From contig NC_068351.1 of assembly GCF_014633365.1 (NCBI RefSeq), positions 1,508,001-1,572,000 on the forward strand: DNA of 64,000 nucleotides, in the 5' to 3' direction. How positions within the stretch are numbered: position 1 is the stretch's first letter; each line of letters opens with the position of its first letter. Of this stretch, positions 1 through 11,669 are shown piece by piece. The translations under genes and the position numbers were made by a program. The stretch is from Diospyros lotus. Its lineage: Eukaryota; Streptophyta; Magnoliopsida; Ericales; Ebenaceae. The notes beneath the pieces are model-generated. The model saw only the letters and a list, made by a program, of their open reading frames with translations, was not told the origin of the DNA and ran no database searches.

Positions 1-1325
1 CAACTAGTATGTCATACAAGAAGTCTTGAACTCACTCACCGTCGACCTAGTCGACGTCCAAGCCGTGGAGACGGGACCAGAATTCTAGGAGTCCCCCATC
101 ATCCAATTCCTACAAGATGGAATGCTTCTCGCTAGTGCCGAGGAAGTAGGAAACTTAAAAAGTCATCCTGTTTCTTTACCTTGCTTAGGGATCAACTATA
201 CAAAAGAGGCTTTTCCACACCATTTCTCAAATGTATTGACACTGCCCAGTTCGCATACATCATGGCCGAGGTGCACGAAGAAGTGTGCAGAATCCATCTC
301 AGAGGCCGGTCCTTGGCAGCGAAGGTATTGAAAACCGGATACAATTGGTCGGCGATGAGAAATAATTGTCTAGCCTATGTAAAACATTGTGACAAATGCC
401 ATATGTTTGCAAGCACGCATCATTCCCTACTAAAAGAGCTCCACAACCTCAATAGCTCCTAGTTGTTTTACAAATGGGGGATATAAATACTCGGGTATTT
501 CCCGATCGCCCCAAGACAACTTAAGTTCATAGCAGTGGCGATTGACTATTTCACCAAATGGATCGAAGCCGAGCCCCTGGCCATTATCACTGTTGAAAAG
601 ATCAAGAGGTTCAATTGGAAAAACATCGTCTGCCGATACGGCCTACCAAGAGTGCTCACCTCAGACAATGGTACCTAATTCACCAACAACAAGCTCCAAA
701 AATTTTGCAAAGAGCTCGACATCCACCAGGTTTTCACCTCAATCGAGCACCCGCAGACTAACGACTAAGCTGAGGCCGCTAACAAAATCATCTTGGCCAG
801 ACTGAAGAAATAACTCGACCACGCCAAGGGCGCATGACCAGAAGAACTTCCCATAGTGTTGTGGTCATATCACACCACGGCTCAAACCTCAACCATAGAG
901 ACACTTTTTCAACTCACATATAGGTTCAAAGCCATGATCATGGTGGAAGTTGGGGAGCCTACTCCTAGGCGACAACATTTCTAGGAGGACATCAACAACG
1001 AGGAACAGAGAGCCGACATTGACCTCATCCAGGAGATCCGAGACCAGAACCACATCGACGAGCAAACTATTAAGTAAAAGGTAACCCAAAAGTTTAATAA
1101 AAAGGTCAGACCCCAAAAATTTCAAGAAGAAAACCTGGTCCTGAGAAAAATAGAAAGCACAAGGCAACAAATCAGAAAGGGAAAGCTCGGTGCCAACTGG
1201 GAAGGCCCTTATCGGATCATTAATAACCTTGGTAACGAGCCTATCACCTTGGCGAGCTTTCAGGGCAGCCACTGTCGAGATCATGGAATACAGCTAGCCT
1301 ACAAAGACATTATAGCTAAGTAACG
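1..1325 (+). pseudogene. Decayed Tat-lineage Ty3/gypsy polyprotein (3' pol: integrase)
   Basis: Remains of the downstream pol region of a Ty3/gypsy retrotransposon, read in shifting + frames. Positions 181-462 encode an integrase zinc-binding region ending in a CDKC motif with the paired upstream histidines. From about 525 an integrase catalytic core follows (IDYFTKWIEAEPLA, then a YGLPRVLTSDNG block carrying the second catalytic Asp, then EHPQTND with the catalytic Glu region). The C-terminal part runs to the stop near 1323 (KVRPQKFQEENLVLRK, NWEGPYRI). Several in-frame stops (for example near 678, 768 and 812) and at least one frameshift make it non-functional. The wording of the core motifs is typical of the plant Tat/Retand lineage. 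RT and RNase H would lie left of the window. Confidence 0.88.
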
Positions 1326-1570
1326 ATTCAAAATATTTTTTGCTTGTATCATTTAATTGAGTAATTATGTTCAGTCAATTAAATCAATTCCATTCATTCA
1401 TTATTCAGACGAAATATCTTTTATCTTGAAGAATATCTCTTATCTTGAAAATCATTCATCTTAATGACTCTCTTAAATTATTCATCTCGAGGACTATCAT
1501 TTATTCAAACACACGAACTATATCTCATCACGAGAAACAGCATGGCCACTACTAGCCAGTCCTGATATGT
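1326..1570. other. Post-integrase non-coding stretch of the Tat element
   Basis: AT-rich spacer after the integrase stop, with a locally repeated ATTCATCTTGA/ATATCTCTTATCTTGAA pattern at 1425-1500. No ORF or RNA gene is seen. It is probably the 3' untranslated part of the Tat element. Confidence 0.5.
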
Positions 1571-1918
1571 ACCTCAAACCGTGCTCCGAGTCTTAGATCG
1601 ATGCGGTCAGTCTGTCCCAAAGCCCTCGGGTCTATCTCGGCGGGTGAACCACAAGGCCTTACCTCTCTTTTTCTATGTTGTCTACCATCATTGGGATCAA
1701 ACAGGGGCATGGGTCAGTTCAGCATGGCCATACCTTGAGTCCCCTCGGTCCCAGACGTGCTCCAGGTATCAAACCAAAGTGGTCAATCTACAGACCACGA
1801 GGCCTTGCTTGCCATCTACCGTCCTTGGGATCAAACAGGGGCGAGGGTCAATTCGACACGGCCGGATCTCGAATCACCTCGGTCCCAATCGTGCTCTAGG
1901 TATCAAATTGACGCGGTC
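1571..1918 (+). repeat. GC-rich tandem repeat array of the Tat element (left part)
   Basis: Two or more imperfect units with a shared text: a GGTCTATC block, a CACRAGGCCTT block, an ATTGGGATCAAACAGGGGC block and a CACCTCGGTCCCA block. TTGGGATCAAACAGG recurs at about 1691 and 1825. The same text resumes at 4129, so the array was one piece before the solo LTR inserted. Tat elements commonly carry long tandem-repeat 3' regions, which fits. Short ORFs here are repeats read through, not genes. Confidence 0.75.
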
Positions 1919-4123
1919 TGTAACACCTAGGATTTTTATAGGAGATATCTCTTTTAAAGAAGATAAGATGGGTTCAGGATTCAAGAAGGAACATGTAGTT
2001 TTCAGGCAAAATATAGTATGTTTTAAGAGATTTCGGACAAAAGCGTAATTTTTCAAAAATAATTGAAGGTCATTTCAGAGTCAAGAATGGTACCTAAAAA
2101 TGTAAGAAGGATTGTAAAAATTCTTAGAAATAGAGGAATAGCATTTTGAGGGCCAAAATGAGATTTTCAAAAGTTACAAAGGGTAAAAGTACAATTTATG
2201 GAAACTTTGAGGGACCAAACTGTAATAACTACAAAAGTAACAAAATATCAGCCTAAAATATCAGCCATGGGCTAATCATGAATGGCCAAGTATCCCCCCT
2301 AGGTGTCACAATTGGATTGGTTGAAATCTTATAATGATCAGGGGTGTAATGATTATAGGTGTAGTGATGAGCACAAATCTCATGTGAATGCACAAATCTC
2401 TATGCATACGTGGCTTAATGATAAAGGGTGTAATGATGGAGCATAAATCTTTATGTGAATGCATAAATCTCCATGAATACGTGGCTTAATATGAAAAATC
2501 TCATGATGAGTTCTTATCCCAACGCGACACATGGCACGATTGGATTCTCTAAAATTACCTATTAATACAAGGCTTTGGGGGGATGAGTTTGGGCACCAAA
2601 CGAGGGAGAAAGAAGGAGATTTTGAGAAAGGAAAACTTTGCCAAAGAATGAGAAAACTTTGCCCAAAAATGAAGGAGTTACGGGTTTTGTCGAGAAAACT
2701 ACGCGTCGCCAGAGTCTGGGCCTGAATTACTGAAAAACAGCAAGGTAAGTTCTGTTTAATTTTATAATCCTTTAGAGGGAAGAAAGAGGGAGGTGTAGGA
2801 ACAAACGGGGGTTAAATCAGAGTTAAAATGAAGGAGAAAAGCCCAAAAAATCGAGCTGTCGACACGGCGCGTGTAATACATGCGTGGCTGCTGGCCGCGA
2901 GTAGAGGGCGCATGGGGGTCCCTTCTAGGGGCACGTGAGAGCTCGTAAGGGCTCCTTTTGATCTGAAATTTTTCCCAGTTATTCCTATAATTATCCCCTA
3001 CAATTCTATATAAAAATATTTCATTTTGATTTTACGAAATCTTATGTTTTATGCAGAACAGCCTAACCGACAATCGTAAACAGTACTAGATCAGGTAACT
3101 TTGGTTGGTGACTCCTCCTCTTTGAACTCTTGCATCTCTTACATGTTGTACTTTCATTCTGGTGGTTTGCATATCATTTAATACCGTTGGTTCGCATTTT
3201 GATACACTTGGACATACATCACTACATTCATGGCTAGTGACATTAGATGGGTTGCATCATATACGTGGTCTTGGACCACACCATCCCAAGTCAGGGATGG
3301 CTATGGCTTTTGATAACATGATGGCCCGCAGAGGTGATTGCAATGCCCTGACATCACTACCATCGGGTTACTTCATGACATATTGCATAATGCATTTGCA
3401 CTCACCTCCAATACTGAGTTATCCACTTCGATATCATTATCTAACTTGGGTGTTTCATACCCTTAGAACATTCCACGTTCCAAGTACAACAATGGTTTCA
3501 GGTACCCCGGGAGTAAGTAAAGGCAAGAGGAAGCAGCTACTTAATATTACCCTCATTTTACTTACCTTGTGATAAGCAAAGTTGTTGTAATTATAATACT
3601 TAAGATAACTCTTACTTATTACTATTCTCTATCTGGAATGTTTGGGAGCAAGAGAATGATAAAGGGTTGGATGTGATAATTACCAAGTTATATTATGGAT
3701 GTACTTTTATTTCCTATTCAAACCCCTAAAAGGAATACAATCGAAATCATCACCTGTGAAAGACGCATGGTTCATAATATTATGCGTGGGACACTTATAT
3801 GTCAAACACCCAACAAATAAACATGTGCTCTCATAAAGTAAAACCCTTCTTTGTGATGTCATTCCAACTACTTGAATACGTAAAACATGGAATCATAAGA
3901 AAGACCAAAGCACAGGCTGCAACATATTCTTCTTGAAGGTTACAAGTTTATACCTCATATTTACCTAAAACATTCGTAACACGCTTCTCTAGACTTGAAA
4001 TTTAAAAATATTTAAATACCACAAGGAAATGAAAAAAACGTTAACGAGTTAATTAACACCTCCTATATTTAAATTTTGAAACTAATTCGTTAAAATTGAT
4101 CCCGAAATTTATGGGGCGTTACA
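1919..4123 (+). mobile_element. Solo LTR, Tekay/Del-like Ty3/gypsy (2205 bp), target duplication CGGTC
   Basis: Starts TGTAACACC and ends GGGGCGTTACA, giving the TG...CA ends and the inverted terminal similarity expected of an LTR. It is flanked by a perfect 5-bp direct repeat CGGTC (1914-1918 and 4124-4128). The insertion interrupts the tandem array of the older Tat element, whose text continues directly on the other side. There is no internal coding region, so it is a recombination product (solo LTR). A splice-donor-like AAGGTAAGTTC sits at 2750 downstream of an AT-rich stretch. The lineage is inferred from length (over 2 kb) and the TGTAACACC/GTTACA ends. Confidence 0.88.
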
Positions 4124-4128
4124 CGGTC

Positions 4129-4945
4129 ATTCCATCCCAAAGCGCTCGAATCTATCCCAACGAGCGGACCACGAGGCCTTCCTCTCTTTTTCCATGCCGT
4201 CTATCGTCCTTGGGATTAGATAGGAGAGGGGGTCAATTTGGTACAACTGAATCTCGAGTCATCTCGATTCCAGTTGTGCTCTGGGTATCAGACTGACGCG
4301 ATCAGTTTACCCCCAAGCGCCTGGGTCTATCCTAGCGAGTGGACCGCAAGACCTTGCCTCTCTTTTGTTGTGCCATCTACCATCCTTGGGATCAAACAGG
4401 GGTGGGGGTTAGTTCGGCACGACCGGACCTCGAGTCATGTCGGTCCCAACCATGCTCCGAGTATCAAACCGACGCGGTCAATCTGCCCCCAAGCACCCAA
4501 GTCAATCCCAAAAGACGGACCTCGGGTCTATCCCAATTTTGTCCAAATTATGCCTTGTATCAAACAAGCAAAAATAGATATCAAGTCACCTCAGTCTTGT
4601 CCTAAATATGCCTTGTATCAACAGACACAACAGACCTCGAGTCACCTTAGTCTCATCCTAAATATGCATTGTATCAAACAGGGGCAAGCGGACCTCGAGT
4701 AACCTTGGTCCCATTCTAATCAAGCCTTGTATCAAACATGTATTGGCAGACCTCGAGCTACCTCAGTCTCGCCCAAGCCATGCCTTGTGCACCTCGGTCT
4801 CGACCAGACTATGCCTTGTATCAAACAGGCGTTAGCAGATCTTGAGTCACCTCGGTCTCGCTCAAATCATGCCTTGGATCAAATAGGTCCAGCAACCTCA
4901 GCTCAATCGACACCTTGTATTAATCGAGGTATTCGAATAAATACT
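4129..4945 (+). repeat. GC-rich tandem repeat array of the Tat element (right part, two unit sizes)
   Basis: Continuation of the array at 1571-1918. From 4129 to about 4540 there are long units of roughly 175-200 bp (CTTGGGATYARAYAGG at about 4208 and 4385). From about 4550 to 4945 the pattern shortens to units of roughly 50-60 bp built on GCCTTGTATCAAACA plus CCTCGAGTCACCT, seen about seven times. The reading ORFs across it (for example 4238-4702) are repeat-derived. Confidence 0.75.
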
Positions 4946-6235
4946 ACAACAAAGTAAGAATAGAGAAAACCAGAAGCTACAAGGTACTAGAAATATCGCT
5001 CATTCTATTACTTCATTACATTACAAGGTTTACATTACGAGGTTTATATCTTTGATAATAAACCTACAACACTATAAAGACACAATCAAATAAAATAACT
5101 ATTATCGCAAAACTAGTATTCCATCCTATGATAGTTAACCTACAACATTACAAAGACGCAGCTACTGAACATGCTCCATCTATCCCATTGGTAGAGCCTC
5201 TTGCAACATCTCACAACAAAGCCATTTGCGTCTAGCTAGAAACCCTGCCATGTATCAATGTTGGGACGACCCAACATGATGATCACAGATCTACAAGCAA
5301 GTAAGGCCTCTCGCAACACACCACACCATGCATCTCAATTAGGAATGTTGCACTGGTCCAAATCAATTGGAAGTCTTCTTGGACATGCTCCAACTGAGGG
5401 AGCTTCCAGAAGAGTACATGGTGATCGGAGATCTACAGGAAGGCAAGAACGATAGAGGTGAACTAGAAGAGGATCGAGGCCACCCATTCTAGTATCACCC
5501 TAGCCCAAACATACTTAACTCTGGCTATGTGCACCTCAACTGCCCTTGCAAACATCACCGATGAAGACGTTGTCATCGACCGACAAGGCCTCGAGTCGAG
5601 TCAACAATCTCATCCCTCAAATCCTCAAACTCTAAGCCTTCCCAAAAAATAAAAACAACCAAGAACGAATAAAAGGTGTGCAAGAATAAGGTGGAAACCT
5701 CCCATTTTTTTAGGCATAATAAGAAACATCCAATGGCCCAAGGTCGTCCACCTCTACACCTAATACGATCCTGCCACATGTCTCGACATTAATGCCCTAC
5801 ATCTAGCAAGCGAAAAATCGCCATTGCAATATGGCCACGTACCCAAGTAATTAATATCCCAACAAACGTGCCCTAGGGAAGCAATGCACCTCACGTGGGA
5901 AAACATCGCTTCATCTCCATGAATGCCCTTCCTCGAGAAGCGACACACCCATCATTTGAAAACGTTGCTTCATCTTCATGAGTACACACTCCGGGCTCCG
6001 TGTCATGTGTACATCCCAACCATAATATACAAACGACCATCCTTGAGCTTTCTAGAATGACCAAGCACCAAAAGGACTACCCTAGGGTAAAAGGCCTAAA
6101 CATAGTATACGGCCACCTCATACCTCGCTTGCTAGCCCGTTGACTTCAACTTGTCCCCAAGCGCCCGAATCTATCCCGACAGGCGAAAACATAGGATACG
6201 GCATGCTAGCCCTTACTTTTAACATTGTTGGAAGG
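4946..6235. other. Remainder of Tat element 3' region or LTR, no gene
   Basis: Moderately GC-rich, no long ORF. Near 6150 the text CCCCAAGCGCCCGAATCTATCCCGACAGGCG matches the tandem-array vocabulary again, so the Tat-derived sequence probably extends to about 6235, where composition drops abruptly to AT-rich. I could not fix the LTR ends or a target duplication. Confidence 0.4.
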
Positions 6236-7308
6236 CATCACATTATTAGATCAGTTAAATTATTATATTAAAATATTAAATTACATTAATATTTCACCTT
6301 TATATTATATTAAAAGTATTTAAATAAATATTCTATTTCATTTTTTATTTTTTGAAAGGATTTGTAGAATATAAGTAAAGTCAGAGGAATTTGTAAACTT
6401 TTTGAATATGAATAAATTCCTTGAGAGGAAGTTAAATGAGGAAATAAAACAGACTTTGAAAACACTAAGTAAATATGGCATCAATCAAGCACCAATTTTC
6501 TTCCTTGTGATATCTTCTCTATCCTTTTTCTTTTTCAAGTTGAGCATCGTTGCCCCTAAATAACTACAAACCGAATTTAAAAAATAAAATCGACTAAAGA
6601 TCCGAACTCCTAAGAAGGATTAGGGGCTAAGATTTTGGATTTTCAATAAATTGATATAACACAGCACACAACCCCTCCATCCCGCTCACCATTTTGGTCC
6701 GAGAGTAGTAAAGCTCTTGTTGCTATTGTTAACTTGACACTTGCACTATCATCGCAGACACAAAGCATCTTCCTTGAATGAGAAGGGTAAGAACTCAAGT
6801 TCACAGCTCATTTCAAGGGGAGAAGGGTGCAAGCCATGGAAGCCAACAAAGAAAGACTTTTTAAGCATTCTTTGGTATGGAATAGGGAAATTAAACGGGA
6901 GAATAAGAATATAGAGGCTGATGAATGGCATGCAGTTGACCCCCTTTTAATGATGAAAATGGCAGGAAATGGGGAACCCATACGGGTAGGTTGGAAATGG
7001 AACGCCGGTTATGTCAAATTATGTACGACTTTTCGCAAAATCATTTGTCGTGCCAAAACAACATCTCCAATGAGAATAAGCAAATATAACAAGAAAACAT
7101 TGAATCAAAGCAAAAACCATCCCTTTTTAAGTTTTCTTCAGATGCATAATAAACAAAGATTTGTCATCACCATTCTTGCCCTTAACCGAGAGGAGGAAGA
7201 AAATTTGGGGAACCATCTCAAACAAACATTCAGTTTAGTAGATCCAACAAGATTACTGAAATATAATGCTCTGTAATATAGAACGACAAACCATGATCAT
7301 TCGTCTTC
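6236..7308. other. AT-rich intergenic region 3' of the AKR gene
   Basis: Separates the Tat element from the 3' end of the minus-strand AKR gene. It holds one + ORF from the ATG at 6836 to 7276 (about 146 codons) in a good initiation context, but its translation shows no recognisable domain and no splice or family support. I do not call it a gene. Confidence 0.5.
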
Positions 7309-9819
7309 TTATATTTCGCCATCCCAGAGTTCCTCGATTGACCTGTACTGCCCACAAGTCTCGTGGGCAAATGTAGTCCCGCGGATAAGCCTTGCCTGCA
7401 CAGTTAGAAAAAGTAGCCATTTGTTACTAACCCAAGAAGTACATTCAGAGGAGTTTCACTGCACAAATGTTATGCCAAGAAAAAGCAATTGGAAACTAAA
7501 GCCTTCACGTTTACACCAACACCCTCCCAAAAAGGGAAGTAGGCACACAAGTATGCAAGGGGAACAGAAGGAGCAGCGTCAACACTGGACCCTGACTCGG
7601 CAAGCAAGAATCTCCAGGGAAAATAAATATCTAGTTAATGAAAAGAGAAGACTAGAGGAAAAAGTTACTAACTCATGATGAATGGGGCATTAAACTAGGG
7701 AACGTACCTGTTGAATTTCAGAGAACTTGGCAAACAAATCATCTGGAATAGACCAGTCAAAGACATCAAAGTTTTCCTTGATCCTTGCTTCATTTGTACT
7801 CTTAGGAAGAACACTGTGGCCCATCTGAATACCCCAGCGAATTGCAACTTGAGCAGGACTCTTACCCAGTTTCTCTGCCACCTCAACTAAAACTGGGTGC
7901 TTAAGGACATCACTCTTGAGCCATGTTGTACCAGGAGAACCCAATGGAGAATATCCCTAGAAGAATTAGAAGTTGAAGATAGAAGTAAGAAAAGTAAGTG
8001 TAAAAACTAAATTTTTAGGACCTGTTCGAAGATAGAACGCATTTTCTAATTTTTCAACCTCAATTTTCTATTGAATGATTGAATCTCCCATCAGAAAATA
8101 GAAAATTCAATTTTCTAATTTTTCAACTTTATACCACGAATTGAAGATTTAGTAAGAAAAGTAAGACGTTTCCTAAATAAACATAAAATGTTAGAGAATG
8201 TTTAGTTGTAAAATTGGAGTTGAAAATTAGAAAATGTTTTCTATATGAACAGGCCCTTAGCTATCTAGAATCCTGGAAAGAGATAGACTGAATAAATTAT
8301 CTCACCAGATATCTACAGATTAGCACATGCAAACATAGAACAACTATAAAACTGTCAACTCACAGATAGATGAACTCCCTTCGCTTTACAGAATTCCCAT
8401 AGCTTGGACTGCTGCCAGCAAGGATGACACTCAACCTGATTAACCGCAGGAGGAACACGTGCCACTTCCACCAAATCTTTCAGTTTCTTTGTAGAAAAAT
8501 TGCTGACACCAAGAGCTCGAGCTTTGCCAGAATCATATAGAGCTTCCATTGCCTTCCACGTGCTTGGTAAGTCTGTTGGAATGAGATTTTCAGGCTTAAA
8601 GCCAATTGATCCCTTCTTCATCCGGACAGGCCAGTGGATCTTCAATAAAAGTGCTTAAGTTAAGACAGAACTAAAAAAATTGTATCATCTTGAAGGATTC
8701 AATACTCTATCATTTCTGAAATCTAAGCCTGATAGCCAGTTTTAGGCTAGACATAGTGATAAGATAAATGATCCAACCATATTTTCTACCCGACATCATG
8801 ATTCAAGAGGTATAATAGTTATCTTTAGAGAGATGCCTACTGCTCAAATATAACCTGTTCTATGTAACTCCTGGGCCACTATGGACAATGGACATATTTA
8901 ATCTGCGAAGAAGAGTTTTTTACCTGGTGGAAACTAGATTTTTGGGAACAAATTTGAAGGCAGAAGAAAAAATGAAAAAAAAGGGACTCCTCAATAAACT
9001 CTCGATAGAAATGATAAACTTAAGTTTCTATGAGACAATACATACAAGGTATAAATCAATATAATCAAGCTGCAGATCTTGCAAAGTTCTGTTTAATGCC
9101 TCTGGGACATCCTCCGGAGAATGATTAGTACACCTGCACATGATTGTAGTTTTCAATAGCAAAAAATTAAATGAAGATTGTATTTGAGAAAGGTGCGATG
9201 AAAATGTCTCTAAAAAGTGAATGGAGCAGCAGAATTCTGCCAGCTTAGCATAAAGATAACAACAAAACTACTCATTTTCTTAATATGTTAATTGTAGGTT
9301 CAATCAAAATATAGATTCAAACCAGAGTTTGGAGGTAATAAACAAATCTTCACGCTTCACAACACCATCCTCAAACAACTTCTTGAAAACCAAACCAATC
9401 TACAAGAGAAGAAAAACATCAGTACCTATCACACTTTAAGGACTCCATAATTTTCAATCTCTTGTTCATGGAAGTTATAAGAAAGGTCCTAAACTACGCT
9501 TAGTAGGCAGTCACAAGCCAAATAATGGCCTTTACTTCTCCATCATCAACAATGCAATATGCACATATGACAAATTTGACAAACTATTCATATCCAACTT
9601 ATGCATGCTGAGACCACTCAAGAAGTATAGCTGCTGATCATGCCTGTGAAGGAACAAGTAAATATACCTCCTTCTCGTTGCCATAAATTTGGGCACAATC
9701 AATATGGCGATATCCTACCTGCAATAACAAAGAATAGAATTTATTTTGTGCTGGCTGATGCCATATTAATAATTAAGTGAACTAATTAGTAACAGAGGGC
9801 TAATCTCATTGTTTTTCAT

Positions 9820-9851
<32 letters not shown>

Positions 9852-11550
9852 GACATGCCTAAGAGCACAATTATCTGATAAAAAAGTGCAGCATAGTATA
9901 AGTGAAAACCATGAGTATGGATAAAAAGCAATTACGGATATGCAAACAGAAAGCATATCCTGTTATCATTTTATTACTCTGACAGGAACATGAAATCAAA
10001 ACGTGAAGGCTGAAGACGACAATATGGAATGGTGACATAAAAAATGATAAAATAATGCCCAAGACAGAGAAAAAAGAAAATATACTTTATAGCCAGATAT
10101 ATCTACCATTACAATGGAGCGGACATGTGGGAAAGGGAAAAAAATTATGTACATGTGAGGAGAGAGGAGATAATGGAAGAAATATGTAGGAAAAGAAATA
10201 GAGGAAGACTAAAAAAAATATTTTGTGAGAAACTCTTGGGCATGACATGGAATATAACTTAAAGAAGATATAGTCATAAACAAAGATGATTCACAAGCTA
10301 GAATATTGTAAACAACTCCACTTCAGTAGGATTAAGCCTTGAGAGTGGAGTTATTGTTATAGCCAATTATGTCTATTATCAAGGTTTATATATCTATTTT
10401 ATTTTGTTCAAGCCTCAAGGCAAGGAGACAATGGACATTAATGGGAAATGACACTAAGCAATGTATTTCCTTTAACAAGAAGAAGGAAATATGAATGATT
10501 CCTAGAAAAATCTAGAGAATAAATATTTTTGTGGCAAATTCATAAAAGTGAAGCATTAGAGTGAGGGTTTGAAGTTTGGATTCTGCCCTTCCCGTTTCCA
10601 TGTAGTAGTAATCTCTGACAGGCTGTCTCTTAAAGAAGTCCAAAGCAATTATATTCCCCACCACAATTGATATTTGATAAAGACTCCATTTGGCATGGTA
10701 AAGACATTAATGGAAGAAAATGATAAAATTTGGACTTCTTTCTTGAGCAATCTGATAACTAGAAATTTGTCAACTAAATGTGACAAGCTACGACTTGAAG
10801 TAGGAACTTAGTGGAATAAAAAAAATGTTGCACTGTTACAGGATGGAACTATTGCTTGGATTAAAAATTAGGAGGGTGGATGAAGTGAAAGAATTTTGTG
10901 GGAAAAATACTGAACAAAAGATGATCGGAAACCCTTGTGCATGTCATGTGGAATATAATATAATAGCCTGGTGCCAGGGATAGATATGCCCCAGAACTAG
11001 AATTTGTTCAAGTAGACGATCGCACTTAGTGACATTAAGGCTTGTTAACGATCACCGGGACAATTTTCAGCATTCTTTTGTGACTCTCACCTCTGTTTAT
11101 GGACTGATTTTTTATTTCAAAACAAAAATTGATCGTATATAATTTTCATTTTGCAAGATGACGATCCATATAATACGGGAAAACATCTTTCTCTTTCCCC
11201 CTAAACCTACGCGTCCAAGACAAATTTTGAAGAACGGTTCTGGAACTGGAAATCAAGCTCACGGCATCATCATAAACAAAATTGCAAGCATCAACAACCG
11301 AATCAAGACCGATGAAAATTAAGATAATAAAGCTGTGCAAAACCTAGAATTCAATTCAAAAGCGAAAACAGCTTAAATAACGTAGAAAACCTAAGGATGA
11401 GTTCAGAGAAATAGCGGGACGAGAAGCAACCTTGACGGCGGTGGCCACGGCTTCGCCGACGAGACCGGGATCGGACTGCCAGGTGCCTAAACCTACGGAC
11501 GGGATCTTAGCTCCGGTGGTCAACTCGAAGAATCTGATAGCATTCGCCAT
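7309..11550 (-). CDS. NADP(H)-dependent aldo-keto reductase, AKR4C family (7 exons)
   Basis: Cytosolic-type aldo-keto reductase that reduces aldehydes and ketones with NADPH; AKR4C members detoxify reactive carbonyls. Exons on the minus strand: 11550-11431, 9718-9668, 9399-9323, 9133-9046, 8639-8364, 7956-7708, 7395-7309. All introns are GT-AG, the frame stays open, and the product is 315 aa, normal for the family. The start [10 protein letters not shown] is the usual AKR4C N-terminus; an in-frame upstream ATG at 11670 lies on the other side of the TATA box and is unlikely to be used. The catalytic tetrad is intact: D47, Y52 ([11 protein letters not shown]), K81 (TSKLW), H114 (IHWP). [10 protein letters not shown] and the cofactor loop [13 protein letters not shown] are present. 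The C-terminus ends [10 protein letters not shown]. The gene looks functional. The exact member (AKR4C8-C11 like) cannot be decided by eye. Confidence 0.95.
9815..9852. repeat. (CA)n/(TA)n microsatellite
   Basis: A run of alternating CA followed directly by TA dinucleotides, inside AKR intron 1. Confidence 0.9.
10190..10370 (+). mobile_element. Degenerate LINE 3'-end fragment in AKR intron 1
   Basis: Contains CTCTTGGGCATGACATGG, then a GATATAGTC...ACAAGCTAGAAT...ACTCCACTTCAGTAGGATTAAGCCTT order of motifs followed by a GTTATTGTTATAG tail. This order resembles the widespread decayed 3' ends of plant LINE reverse-transcriptase genes. A second, related fragment lies at 10895-11060. Recognition is from memory of the motif order; no alignment was run. 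Confidence 0.4.
10895..11060 (+). mobile_element. Second degenerate LINE 3'-end fragment in AKR intron 1
   Basis: Carries TTGTGCATGTCATGTGG, then GATAGATATGCCCCAGAACTAGAATTTGTTCAAG and GCACTTAGTGACATTAAGGCTTGTT, the same motif order as 10190-10370 and as 31075-31215. Too decayed to translate. Confidence 0.4.
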
Positions 11551-11630
11551 TTTCCAGACGGTAGATAGAGAGGCTTCCCCGAGAGCGTTCCAGTGAGTCA
11601 CACTCCAGTGCTTGCAATTGCAAGGCCCCC

Positions 11631-11640
11631 TTTTATATAG
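11631..11640 (-). promoter_or_regulatory. TATA box of the AKR gene
   Basis: CTATATAAAA on the minus strand, about 80 bp upstream of the ATG at 11550, in a locally GC-rich promoter. Position and sequence fit a plant core promoter and leave a leader of about 50 bp. Confidence 0.65.
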
Positions 11641-11669
11641 CGGGAGAATCTGCGCTATCTTTTCCGCCA

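Noticed and set aside
889..1284. 131-codon minus-strand ORF
   Set aside because: It is antisense to the integrase remnant, whose + reading matches a known family.
6836..7276. Open frame of about 146 codons on the + strand next to the AKR gene
   Set aside because: It begins in a good context, but no domain, splice support or family is recognisable, and it lies in AT-rich DNA antisense to the AKR 3' flank.
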